In this document: in pieces, positions 1-10,600 of the stretch | Numbering within the stretch: the stretch's first letter is position 1 | Layout: the number at the start of each line of letters is the position of its first letter | NCBI GenBank assembly: GCA_024336345.1 | Contig: JANFOG010000007.1 | Location: forward strand, 992,001-1,056,000 | Origin: Mariannaea sp. PMI_226 | Taxonomy: Eukaryota > Ascomycota > Sordariomycetes > Hypocreales > Nectriaceae | Length of the DNA stretch: 64,000 nt | Reading direction: 5' to 3' | The notes under the pieces: generated by a model | Told to the model about the DNA's origin: nothing | Seen by the model: only the letters and a program-made list of their open reading frames with translations | The model's database searches: none | Translations under genes and position numbers: made by a program

Positions 1-21
1 CTACTTCACGTCTACTGCACC

Positions 22-309
22 ATGACAGGACCAGGATACACTGATGAGGTGGCTGATGAAAGCCACGACCTCATTCACAACGCCGAGTTGGAGGAACAGA
101 AGGTCTGCTAGATCAATCCATTGTCCAGGATACAACAGACTTCGCTAACGGGCTTTGTGCAGCTCCATGGCCGTGATGCCATGACCGAGGAGGACCCCGG
201 CCCAATGCAGAAGGGCAGCCTAGGAGATGCTCCTCCGATGCAATCGACCGGACAGCAGAAGGAGTCAACGATGGAAAAAATCAAAGACGCCTTGCACATG
301 AAGAAATAA
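22..309 (+). CDS. Small hydrophilic protein, function unknown (possibly 5'-partial)
   Basis: Two-exon model: 22-102 and 163-309, giving 75 residues. The intron at 103-162 has a GT donor, a GCTAAC branch site and a GTGCAG acceptor, and it removes the in-frame stop at 109. The protein is acidic and polar in its N-terminal half (GYTDEVADES, HNAELEEQ). It ends in a charged amphipathic segment, MEKIKDALHMKK. Similar lysine-rich amphipathic tails occur in small fungal stress or conidiation proteins and resemble plant dehydrin K-segments, but this is only a resemblance. There is no signal peptide, membrane segment or cysteine pattern. The start is the first ATG visible; because it lies 22 bases from the window edge, an upstream exon cannot be excluded. 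It converges on the surface-protein gene at 758-1567. Confidence 0.5.
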
Positions 310-757
310 GTCGCAAAGTGAGACGCTGAGCAGAACATATGCAGTATGGAGGAAGCAGGTCTTTTGTCCGCTCGCTCACGGTCGAACTACCAAATTGCAC
401 TAAATACTAAAATCCCAAATCTGTCAATTGCATTATTTGCAGCCCTATAAAGAGTGATAAGGCGTGACCTCATGATGCCTATGGTTGAAAATATGTACAA
501 GGGTAAAGACTGTTACGAAGAATAGGTATATAAACGGGTGTGAGCTCCTGGTTCGTGAGAGCTCGCGAGAAGAGAAGAAATTGGGTATCAAGACCGCTCC
601 AAACACCCTCCAAAAAAAGAAACTCCGAATCATCAACGCCGTGGCCATCCAGATATGTAGAGCTCGCGAAGCTTTCGGAAGAGGGCCCTGCTAGAGGGCG
701 CTTGATCATAACTCCGATGCTTCCATGAAACCCCATATATTCAAAATATGTACGTGA
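310..757. other. Intergenic, convergent 3' ends
   Basis: This lies between the stop of the small protein gene and the stop of the minus-strand surface-protein gene. I see only likely 3' untranslated sequence; the short open frames here show no family features. Confidence 0.5.
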
Positions 758-1567
758 TCAAAACCACCATGATGTGCTCACGCAAAGGAAGCATGAGAAC
801 AGCATCACGAGCATCAAGCTCGGGTTGAAGTGATGGCCAGAAGCAGAGTTGTCGTCCCCACCGCCCGTGGTCGGAGTAGTGATTGAGACCGAACCGTTGG
901 TAGCCAGAATCTTCTTACCACTGGGGTAAGCGATATTGAAAACGGGGAGGCCGTTCAATGCCACCTGAAGCCCGAGCGTATGTGGGCACGAGGCCTGGTT
1001 GGCGTTCGGCCAGTCGAGATCGCACTCTTCGTTGTAGCCCAGGGTGCAAATGGCGTCGTCGATGTTGTACAGAACGTAGTTGTCACCGACCCAGCTGGTG
1101 TTCTGGTCCAGACAACTGGCGAGGAAGTTCATGCTATTGGAGGCGCTCAGCGGCAGCTTGCCGTGCTTCGTGTCGATGAGATGCTTGCACTTGGACGGCT
1201 CAACGTCTTTGTACGTCATTTCCACGGCGCCTCCCGTCGTAGGCTTCTTGGTGGCCGAGGAGCCGGTGTAGAGGTAGTTCCAAGCATCGTAGCTGATGTC
1301 GTGGGCGCCCTGCGACTGGTCGATGCGGAGGAGGTAGAGAGAGCGGTCTTCATAGGTGACTTCGACGCAGAAGTTGGAGCAGTCAACGTCATTGGGCCAG
1401 TAGGCGATGCGATTCACGTCGACTTTGCAACCGAGGACACCTATTGAAGAAGAGTAGCTATCATGGGGCGTGGCCCAGATTGTTCCGCCGCTGTCGGCTC
1501 CCGAGGCGGACAGTGCCAAGGCAGACAGGGAGACGAGCAGCGGGGCGAGCGGAGCACTGCACCGCAT
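758..1567 (-). CDS. Secreted, GPI-anchored cysteine-rich surface protein (effector-like)
   Basis: Intronless, 269 residues. Residues 1-23 form a clear signal peptide (hydrophobic core LAPLLVSLSALALSASG). The mature part starts near ADSGGTIW and carries eight cysteines before the tail. It includes the segment DVDCSNFCVEVTYEDRS followed by LLRIDQSQGAHDIS and YDAWNYL. I recall this pattern from fungal secreted proteins labelled effector-like or double-psi beta-barrel-like, so that assignment rests on memory. A Gly/Ser/Asp linker (about 230-245) precedes a hydrophobic C-terminal segment (LMLVMLFSCFLCVS), which is the layout of a GPI-anchor signal. It probably acts at the cell wall or outer plasma membrane. 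There is no catalytic motif I can name. It is divergent from the BBE-like oxidase gene. Confidence 0.8.
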   Translation of the reverse strand: MRCSAPLAPLLVSLSALALSASGADSGGTIWATPHDSYSSSIGVLGCKVDVNRIAYWPNDVDCSNFCVEVTYEDRSLYLLRIDQSQGAHDISYDAWNYLYTGSSATKKPTTGGAVEMTYKDVEPSKCKHLIDTKHGKLPLSASNSMNFLASCLDQNTSWVGDNYVLYNIDDAICTLGYNEECDLDWPNANQASCPHTLGLQVALNGLPVFNIAYPSGKKILATNGSVSITTPTTGGGDDNSASGHHFNPSLMLVMLFSCFLCVSTSWWF

Positions 1568-2924
1568 TTCTGTTTTGTCTCAAAGGGTCAGAAAAAGAAA
1601 AGAATGAATGAATGACGAAAATGAGGGGTGGGAGAGACTGTGAATGAGTGCGTGAGAGAGAGAGCGTGGCTAATAGGCAGACATAGAATGAGTGACTTGC
1701 GGCATCATCATCAAGAGACTTGCTTGATGGGTCGCGCGGTTGACAACGAAGAAATTGACGCCGTCGCGTGAGGCCAGGCGAAAAAAAAGTAGGTGAGTTA
1801 ATTTAGGGGGACGTACGCACTTTGCTGGATTTCCTGTTCTGGTTAGAAGCTTTTCGGGCACCATCGTGGAATTGGCTTCATGTCCCGAGATGATCCTAAT
1901 TGGGTTTAGTTCAGTGATGTGGCTTTTTTGCGTACTGTGCCTGTTGTGATCGCAAACTGTATTCACAAACTGTGGTAACGCATTGCGCTCGCCGTCTTGC
2001 TCGGTTCCCTGTCATCTGTAATTACTTAATTAATTACCTGTTTCTTGGTTTGTTCATGCAATGCAATACAGCATACGGATTGATGTAAGGGTATATGAAT
2101 TTAATCCCCAAACCACTATTACCTGATCAGCATCCTTAATCTATTATCGGATATACTGTATAGGACCTTGGCAGGAAATTGTTCTCTGCCTCCATCGCAA
2201 ATAAATAACCGGCTGTACCTACCAGCACGTTGTTGTGTTGCCACGAACTCACAGGAGCTTTTATCAATGTCAGCATTTCAGTCCTATGTTTCTCTATTTC
2301 ATCATAGAATGCTAGAATATAGAATACTAATAGGCTAGTCTTTTTCACGTGCCGATCCCCTTTTGCGCCATAAAGGATCATTCACTTGTGAGATGCAGGA
2401 TCCGGCAACGACTTACAGAACCGCCAATAATCGTATTCATCGGTTAAGTATGCCCGCCGCGAAGAACGGGCGGCGGGCGCCACACACGCACCCCTCAATC
2501 AACACCGCCAACGCAGCACCGGCACAGCCCAATTGAGTGTTCACAGGGATCGCCGCATCTTTCCTTTTTATGAGTGGATTGATGTGCAGTCCGATGAATA
2601 CGAGGAGTTCTGACTGGTCGACGTCCTTGTCCGTGCCCGCTGTGGCTTTGTCAACGACTTGTCAGGTCGAAGCCCGTCCTACATCCGAGGACCTGGATGA
2701 TCTGGGGCACAGCCAGTCCAAGCGTTTACTAGTCTCGCAGCATAATTCCTGGTCCAGGTCCATCACGACAGTTAGCAAGTCAAAGCCGGTATATGTGAAT
2801 CCTCCATCATTTAGGCATCATGTTCCGAGATGTAGGCATCGTCGAATCTATATATAATCATCGGGCATCCTTCATCTGCCCTGATTCCCTATCCTCATTC
2901 ATTTCTTTTCTAGATCAATTCACC
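1568..2924. other. Divergent promoter region
   Basis: About 1.36 kb between two divergent secreted-protein genes. It contains a short GA run near 1650-1664 and a GC-rich patch near 2455-2490. The only regulatory element I can point to is the TATA-like site listed separately. No coding region is supported. Confidence 0.5.
2849..2857 (+). promoter_or_regulatory. TATA-like box of the BBE-like oxidase gene
   Basis: TATATATAA lies 68 bases before the ATG at 2925. A pyrimidine-rich leader (CATTTCTTTTC) follows it, as is common before filamentous fungal start codons. Confidence 0.45.
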
Positions 2925-4915
2925 ATGACACAACTCACCCAATTCATCCTGTCCATACTGCCATTCGCCAGCGCAGGTTATATCCCAGATAAATCATGCA
3001 AAGCATTTCCCGGCACTCCAAACTGGCCATCAAAACATGTCTGGGATGGTCTGAACCGTTCTTTGGGAGGGAGACTGCTCCATCCTGATCCTCCAGCAGC
3101 TGCGTGCCATTCCGACTGGCCCGAGTACAACACCTCTACCTGTAGCAAGATCAAAGCTGACTGGAGCGTATACGAATACCATTGTGACAACCCAATTTCC
3201 GTCATGTGGGATCAGTACACCAACGACACATGCTTGCCCGATGGAAACTTTCCTTGCAGCTCCAAGGGTTATCCCGCCTATGTTGTCAATGCTACCACAT
3301 CAGAGCATGTTAAGCTAGGCGTTGATTTTGGTTAGTAGTGAAGCGTGTTGCTATCCCTCATTTACATCTCCAATGCTCACAATCCGTGCAGCCCGGAAGC
3401 ACAACATTCGTCTGGTGGTGAAAAACACAGGTCACGACTATATTGGCCGCTCAATTGCTCCTGGGTCGCTCTCGATTTGGACCCATCACCTTAACAGCAT
3501 CGCCTATCATGAGGGGAGCTTCAAGCTTCATGGGTGCAACACCGTTATCCAAGGAAATGCCATCACAGCCGGTGCTGGTTCCCAGATGTATGATTTATAC
3601 TCTTTCACTGACAAGTTCAACGAGACTATTGTCGGTGGCGGCGGAAAGTCAGTTGGCTTAGGAGGCTACATCACCGGCGGTGGCCACTCTATCCTAGCAC
3701 CTCGCTATGGGTTGGCCGCTGACCAGGTGCTGCAAATGGAACTGGTTACTCCTGGAGGCGATATCCTCACTGTCAATGAGAAGCAGCACTCAGATCTATT
3801 TTGGGCAATGCGAGGCGTAAGTGCATAAACTCCCCAGCCAGTGGTCATAACAGGCAAAAATTGTTGATAAATTTCAGGGCGGCGGTTCAACCTTTGGAGT
3901 GCTCACATCCATTACGCTAAAAACCCATCCCACTCCCAAAATTCTTGATTCTGCTTGGATAATTGTCACCACTCCAGACTTTCCTCACCTTTACGATGTC
4001 ATTGCCTATACGCTTTCAACGTTTCCTTCCTTGGGAGACGCCGGGTTCTCTGGGTATTCACTCATCACTTCTCGATTTCCGAATCCCATCCCGTCACCTG
4101 GTGCACCCAAAGAGATTGCTGGCATTTTGGGAGACTTCATTATTCAAGACAAGGCAGACGTTGAGTATCTAGAGTCTCATGTGGCCCCTATCAACCAAAC
4201 CATTCAAGAACGCTGGCCTGGTGCTGTTCAGTTTTATGCGAAAACATCGTCCTACAGTTCATTTCTCAAGTGGTTCGACGACCACTATGACCAAGGAACA
4301 GCCGGAAACAGCACATACCTCATCTCCAGGCTCCTGGACAAGAGCACTCTTGAAGATAATGAGGCCGCATTGTCGAATGCTGTCAAGTCGGCTCTTCGGA
4401 TTTCCAATGGCATGACGGCCTTTCTAGTGTCTGGCAAAGGAGTTCACGATGCTAAGCCTCCTGGGGGCGGCGATTCTGTGAATCCTGGTTGGCGAAAGTC
4501 TTACGTCCACTCAAGTGAGCTACCTGATACATGTCCTATTTACGTGACATACTAACTCCTGATTTAGTCGCGGGCCATGGCTTTCTACCCTTCAACGATA
4601 CATCAAAGAAGGAAGCAATGGAATCACTGGTGAAGAATTTTGAGCCATTCAGCGAGTTGGCTCGAGACACTGGTGCTTACATCAATGAGGTAAGTTGCAA
4701 ATTGCTTTTATCTAGTCCCGATTCTCCAGACTAACAAGATACTATAGGCGTACCCTTTTGAGCAAGATTTCCAGCACACCTTTTGGGGTGATAATTACCC
4801 AAGATTACTCTCTATCAAACGAAAGGTAGATCCCAATGACGTATTCTGGTGCACACCTTGCGTTGGAAACGAGCGCTGGAAGCAACGTCGTGATGGCCAA
4901 TTATGTAGAGTTTAG
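2925..4915 (+). CDS. Secreted FAD-linked oxidoreductase, berberine-bridge-enzyme-like
   Basis: Five exons (2925-3330, 3392-3816, 3878-4514, 4568-4689, 4748-4915) give 585 residues. Residues 1-17 form a signal peptide. A PCMH-type FAD-binding domain follows: [10 protein letters not shown], with His150 the expected 8-alpha-histidyl FAD attachment site, then [20 protein letters not shown] near 216-235 and [19 protein letters not shown]. The C-terminus has the BBE-type segment ([20 protein letters not shown]). The stretch that holds the second, cysteinyl FAD link in bicovalent enzymes has no Cys here, so a single covalent link is expected. Family members oxidise alcohols, sugars or alkaloid-like substrates with O2, releasing H2O2; the substrate here cannot be read. 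N-glycosylation sequons (NTS, NDT, NAT) support secretion. It is a lone gene with its own promoter. Confidence 0.88.
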
Positions 4916-6857
4916 GATTGCACGGTTTGAGCGGTAAACGAAGGGCATTTTCAGCACACCTAGCAAACGAAGTCGATATGGGGGAATGGCGGCGTACATA
5001 AGCAATAAAAAAAAATCCTGCCCAAGGCCTCTGATATGTTATCTCTCTTATGTCCATGGAAGAGTAATATGCACACACTCAGCTATCAACTTGCCTCCAG
5101 CCAGCACAACGCGTACGGAAGGGAGGTAGGAACTTGGTCTTTTTCTTTCTATAATTGATACTTTTGAGACAACAATTCGTTGCCCAGCTTTAAAAGATAA
5201 CTCACCATAAGGCAAGATAATCTTGTGGTCTGAACCTGAGAAGAGCGGTCTGTACTTTAGCCCCCCATGTTAGTCGCAAGAATGAACGAGGCCCATGGCC
5301 GCGTGTGCTTTGGCTTGAAATTGGTGGGGGTTGCTTAGAAGGTGAGCAACGAGCCACAGCATTTCCTCATCCTTGGGCCCCTATCTGCACACATCAAGTG
5401 GGTAAGGTGATGGCTATTAGGTTGTCAACATGTCTTAATACATGCAAGTTCGAAGGACTGCGATTGGTGAATTGTCTCCGCCTTATAATGCCGGAGGTTG
5501 ACCATAGCTGCCGGTCCCTTTTGTGAGAGAGTCATTGAACTTTGATGGGCCAACAGGTGAAACATGAAGGTCAGATCATCCCTTCGAGACACGGATAGGT
5601 ATAGGGTAAGACTTCCAACAGCGGCGGTTCGCCATCCTGTTCTCCCATTGTCCTTTTTTTTTTGGCATTATAATAGCTTTTGGAGAGGCCTTTCGACTCA
5701 AATTGAAAAAGAAAAGGCTCTCTCCAAAATGTCTTGATGAAATCCAGCAGCATGGTTTGGATAATATTGGAGTTGGAAGATGAATCATGAGGCAACTAGA
5801 AATTCGACGGCACCTGAATCTCCGCAATTTCTTCACAAGGTCCTGTTCCGAACTTGAATGATGAAAATGTGTCGAGCTACTTTCATATGCTAGCCAAGGC
5901 ACTGGAAGCTCTCTGGTTTGCTCTTTGTGTACCGAAGAAGAGGCCGCAGCTCATTATTGTTGTGCCTGGCAACAGAACCAGGCAAGGGATGAAGATTCAG
6001 GAGTCAGCGTATCCAGATGTCTTATTTTTTCCACCTATGACCATAGAAAGAACGTGTAATTCAAGTCGCTGATTGTCTTTGAGAGGGGGCTACGTCACAG
6101 AGGGAGCAGTCCAGAAGTATTCGTACTGGAGAATTATTTGTCTTGATAGATAGGTGGCTGCCAGTGACTAGTAAGAAAATACCCAACCCTATCGTATTTA
6201 CGAATTGGCAAAATAAAGCATTATGTGGTAGAACTGGGGCTCTGCACTGCAAGGGCACCAGTTTGTGTTTAATGAGCGATGCCGATCAGGCCAATATATG
6301 TCCCAATCACCAACTCAGATTCGCCAGATCTCCCGGGAGACACTCCCTTGTAGTCGGTCTGGAGGGAGAAGGAGTCGATAACCGGTCCCATCTAAGATGT
6401 TGGATTATTGGTTCAAACAAAGGGACAAGAGAGTTGATGCGCTCAAACATGTTGACTTTTTTTCGCGTCATGAGAAAATGATGATCTACCATCTGCATTG
6501 CCCACTCAGGTGTCTCACTTCTCTCACTTCCAGCCTCTGAATAGGGTCATTTCACCGTTATCTTCGTTTCAAGTCATTGTATTAGAGCCCCATGACATCA
6601 TTGCTATTATCACAGCCGAGACAGCCAGGGCGAAAGCCTAAGTTGATCATCTTATTCTAGATTTGTCGGATACATGTTCGTAAAGGGAATTTATCCTCAG
6701 GAGGCCAATTCTTCATCTATAAGTATGAAGCTGTTCCTTCTCCTCCTCAACCCCGTTCTCTCATCATCACAATCAACTTCATCTCTTTACCCTACAACCT
6801 CAGTACACAACAATTACTCAACTAAACACAACCAACTTATACTCTCCATCATTCAAA
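4916..6857. other. Long intergenic region
   Basis: About 1.9 kb between two plus-strand genes. It holds the 3' end of the oxidase gene, a T tract near 5648-5658 and, at its right end, a CA-rich leader typical of a fungal 5' UTR. No frame shows a recognisable domain. Confidence 0.4.
6718..6723 (+). promoter_or_regulatory. TATA-like box of the small secreted protein gene
   Basis: TATAAG lies 140 bases upstream of the ATG at 6858 and is followed by a C/A/T-rich, G-poor leader (about 6730-6857), the usual look of a well-expressed fungal gene. Confidence 0.4.
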
Positions 6858-7403
6858 ATGCGTTTCACCTTCGCCACCTTCGTCCTCGCTCTCTCCGCGA
6901 CCACTGTTGCCGCACGTGCTATCAGTATGATGGATCCCTTTCAATCACCGCTTGAGGTCGCCAGCTAACGTTGCGTAGATGAAATGGAGACTCGATCTAC
7001 TGTCACTGACCTTGGTAAATTCGTCGGCCAGACTGAGAGTACTTTGGGCGTGGACAAGATCCTCGATGACGTTGATCACGCGCTGAACGGAGGACTCAAG
7101 AGGGTTTGTCTATTAGCCACACGAACTACAGAGAATGACGAATTCTAACAAAATATTCAGCTTGAGGACCAACTCGGAGTGTCGTTCGCCGAGAAGCTTC
7201 TTGCCATTGCAAAGAAGGGTGGGCCCAAGGGCACTCTCCAGGCTGTTGGCCAGGCCCTCAAGCAGCTTCTCAAGGGTGTTGATGTCAAGCAGATCAACAA
7301 GGACCTGTCTGATGCCACTGGTGGAGCGGTTGTCTCTCTTGAGAAGACACTGGGAATCAAGGATGTCCAGAAGGCCCTGGATCTTGGCAAGCTCATCATC
7401 TAA
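6858..7403 (+). CDS. Small secreted protein, cysteine-free and helical
   Basis: Three exons (6858-6924, 6979-7103, 7161-7403) give 144 residues. The first intron ends GCTAACGTTGCGTAG, with a textbook branch site. Residues 1-20 form a signal peptide (FTFATFVLALSATTVAAR). The mature chain has no cysteine and is built of amphipathic helices. A loosely repeated LGV/LGI element (LGVDKILDDVDHAL, LGVSFAEKLLAIAKK, LGIKDVQKALDLGKLI) suggests an internal repeat of about 40-50 residues. I recognise no family. The lack of disulfides is unusual for a fungal small secreted protein. The gene ends 234 bases from the convergent HET-ankyrin gene. It could be a wall-associated or effector-type protein; no activity can be assigned. 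Confidence 0.72.
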
Positions 7404-7637
7404 TCGCAAGGATGACCCACACCGGGAGACCTTCATCACAATACTTGGATATATTGTAGAGGATAACTTAATTTCTTGGCCACAAAAATCTGGCGGCATG
7501 GTTGATAGATAGCTCTTCAAGACTTTTAGAATATATAAATAACGTGTTATCCCATGCTATTGCTCATAAAGGGTTCTGGTCGCTTCGTCGCTCGAACACC
7601 TTGATAAGGGTGCAACCCTTCAAATCAAATTTCCATC

Positions 7638-10600
7638 CTACTTGAACAATGATTTTATTGCTCGACTTGCTTTCCGAAGCCCTCTGGCTTCCTTCTTTTG
7701 ACAGCCATCATCTGAGTTAGTAGCCGAGCCTTGAAATGGACTGTTGGGATGATCTACCCCAAGAAAATCCAAGCGATTCGATTCAGTCTGCTCCTCGCTT
7801 TGCACATCTTCCACTTCATCTTCTGGTTCATTGTCTTCTTCATAACTGTCATCTTGTGGGAAGATGGAGGGCCTGGGGTCAACCCATAGCTTTGGACTGT
7901 CCTCATCTTTGCTCAGGCACATAAAATCCTTGGTGCCACCATCTTTCATCGGGTCTTCGATGGCAAACCAATATTGGTCGTTGGCTTCTACATGCATCCA
8001 CTTCAAGACTGAACCGGACGGCTCAGCCACAATGCAGGGACTCCATCCTCTATATTCAGGCTTGGGGTCAAGTGAATCCCAGATAGCACGAGCACAAGAC
8101 TCTCGGCCGTTGGCGATTGCCAAATGAAGCGCGTTGAGAACGAGCCCACCAGCTCCATCCGTAAGGATTCGAGCATTGCCCTTTAATAATAGCCGAATGC
8201 ATCTACTATGTCCAAAAACTGCGGCGAAATGCGCAGGTAGAAGGCCTAGAGAACCTGCAGGAAGATCAAGGTTGGCTCCGCTGGCCTTCAATTTTCTCAA
8301 ACAGCCGACGGTCCCCTGACGACAAGACACATGAATTGGGGCGAGGCCATCCAAATCTGAAAAATTGGCCTGAGCGCCTGAAAGAAGCAGTTGTTTGGTG
8401 ACAGCCCCTGTAAAATCAGAGCATGCCGCGTGCCAGAGAGCTGTCCGCCCGTGATTGTCGACCTGGGCCATGATTTCTACGTCGAAAATCTGGTAGGCCC
8501 TTCTATATAAGCTCACGAGACTCTTGATGGCAGTCACATTGCCCATTGCGGATGCACGATGAAGCGGCCCTTCTCCTAATCGGTTCGTGAGTTGCCCTGA
8601 AAGTATTTCAAAGTTGAACACGTTCCAGAAATCAGGTGTTGTGGCATATGAAGCAGCAAAGTGCAATGGATAGTCCTCATTATTGATTGTTGCCTCCAGG
8701 TGTCCGAGGGCCAGAGTCATGGCTCCGCCAGGGTCATAGTTCTCACTACCGGAGGGATAGAGGAATTCAAACAAAGAGTTGAGGATATCAGCTGTGTCCG
8801 ACAGCATGGCCAAATGCAACGTAGTGAGACGTCTATCAGACTTGCCGATTGCATCAACACCCGCTTTGAGCAGGGAGCGCATGATGGCTACATTGCCCCC
8901 AATGACAGCCCAGTGGATGGGGCGAAGTTGAAGAAAAGAGTCTGCTCGTCCTTCCAAGATGCGACAGGCATCGAGATAGCTCCGGGCTTCGGTGTTGCTG
9001 CTGTTGTTGCCACCATTGCTTCCGAAAAGAACTTGTACGGTGCTACGGGTTTCTGTATCGCCAGCAGGCAAGGAGGTCATGCAGTAGTCCTTGATGGATC
9101 CCAGTGAAGCAGGGCCGCCTCGTCGTGAGCCAATCCGTACTTTGGAGCCGAATGGTACTCTGGGAAACACACTGATTTCTATAGAGTCCACGACCGCTAA
9201 CTCAGCCATTAGGACAGCTGCCTCGGTCTTCTGGTTATTCCACACTTCTTCCGCATGGGATGTCTGATGAAAACCATGTGGCCCTGAGGGATTTTTCCAT
9301 TGGTGTTTTTGCAACTCTTCTTCTGTCAATGTCGAAAGGGGTATGATCTGACCGAATCCTTCTCTATGATTTTCTTCGGTCTTGATCTGAGGAGTTTGCG
9401 ATAAGACGTGTAATGTAATATCAACCCCTTTCCTTCGATTCCTCTCCGTAACAACAGCCCAGGTAGACATGTCACCACCATGTATGTCCTGGGTGGACAA
9501 TTCGCTGTATGTAATATTCCCCGACTCTGCCTCCCGCATGGCCCAAGAAAATGCACTCTGGGGGTCCAGGAAAGAATCGCGGTTCATGATTTGGCACCAA
9601 CTTCGACATAGGCGTTGACTAGGAGCGTGCATTCCTACGGCAACATCCACCGTGTTAGAATGGCCATCAGCATCCAGCTCGAGTCGAAAAAGCCCACATG
9701 GGAGACCAAATGTCAAATTGGGGGTCAGGAACGTCTCAGTTTTCTCAGTCCATCCCTGCTTAGGCCACGCGTCCTTGATCTTCCAATTGCTCTGCAGCTG
9801 ACGATCGGCCAGGTCCTTGGGCAGCTGGAACTGTGGGGAGTTCTTGGCCGATAGAACACGAATTATACGAATATCAGAAGATGGATTTTGCTTGACGAAA
9901 ACTCGTTCATCAGTACCACCCTCAAGGAGACTAATATTGGGCGGCACAAAAGTCTTCAAATCCGATCTGACACGAGCAAATTGATCCCCCATCCCCCGCA
10001 ACCTCTTCAGGTAGATAACTGGGGACTCTCTTTGGCCATCCCGAATTCTCTCGCAGTTGAGGACTACTCGGAAATCGGCGTCCTTGGCGACCTGATCATC
10101 TTCACAGGGCAGAAGCAGAAAATCAACGCCAAGGCCTTTGCTAGTCACCGTTGGTGGGCTACCAGTGAGGGTTAAAGGCATCGTCGTCTCTATGTCACTA
10201 TCATCCCAAAATTTATCCGGAGCATCAGCCAAGAGGCCACAAAAACTGCTGGACCAGTTGTTGATGTGCCATGATGTGTCAGCCTCGTCCAAGGTCAGGG
10301 ATTCCGAATGCCACGCGAAAAGAGACTGATCTTCCTCTCGACTCAGGATGGCCTCTTGCAGCCGAATAAAAGACCGCTTTCCTTCTCCATAAAGAAGCGG
10401 GATGTTGACATTGAAAATACCCAAGAGGCAATACGCGATGTCCTCAACTCTTGTCGTTTGACGGTCCGCGGCCCAATGCATACGTGATCCGATGCTCACA
10501 TCCTGAGGGCTCATCTCGCCTGTCAAGACCTCCAGCTGAATGCCGGTAATCTCGTTCAGCAATTTTGTGAAACTGATGTCGCCATTTTTGGCCCCGAGAT

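Noticed and set aside
479..736. Minus-strand frame just downstream of the surface-protein gene
   Set aside because: It sits where the 3' UTR should be and has no features of its own.
2537..2857. Plus-strand open frame upstream of the BBE-like oxidase
   Set aside because: It begins at a non-ATG codon and runs through the TATA-like box and leader. It is not a plausible exon of the oxidase.
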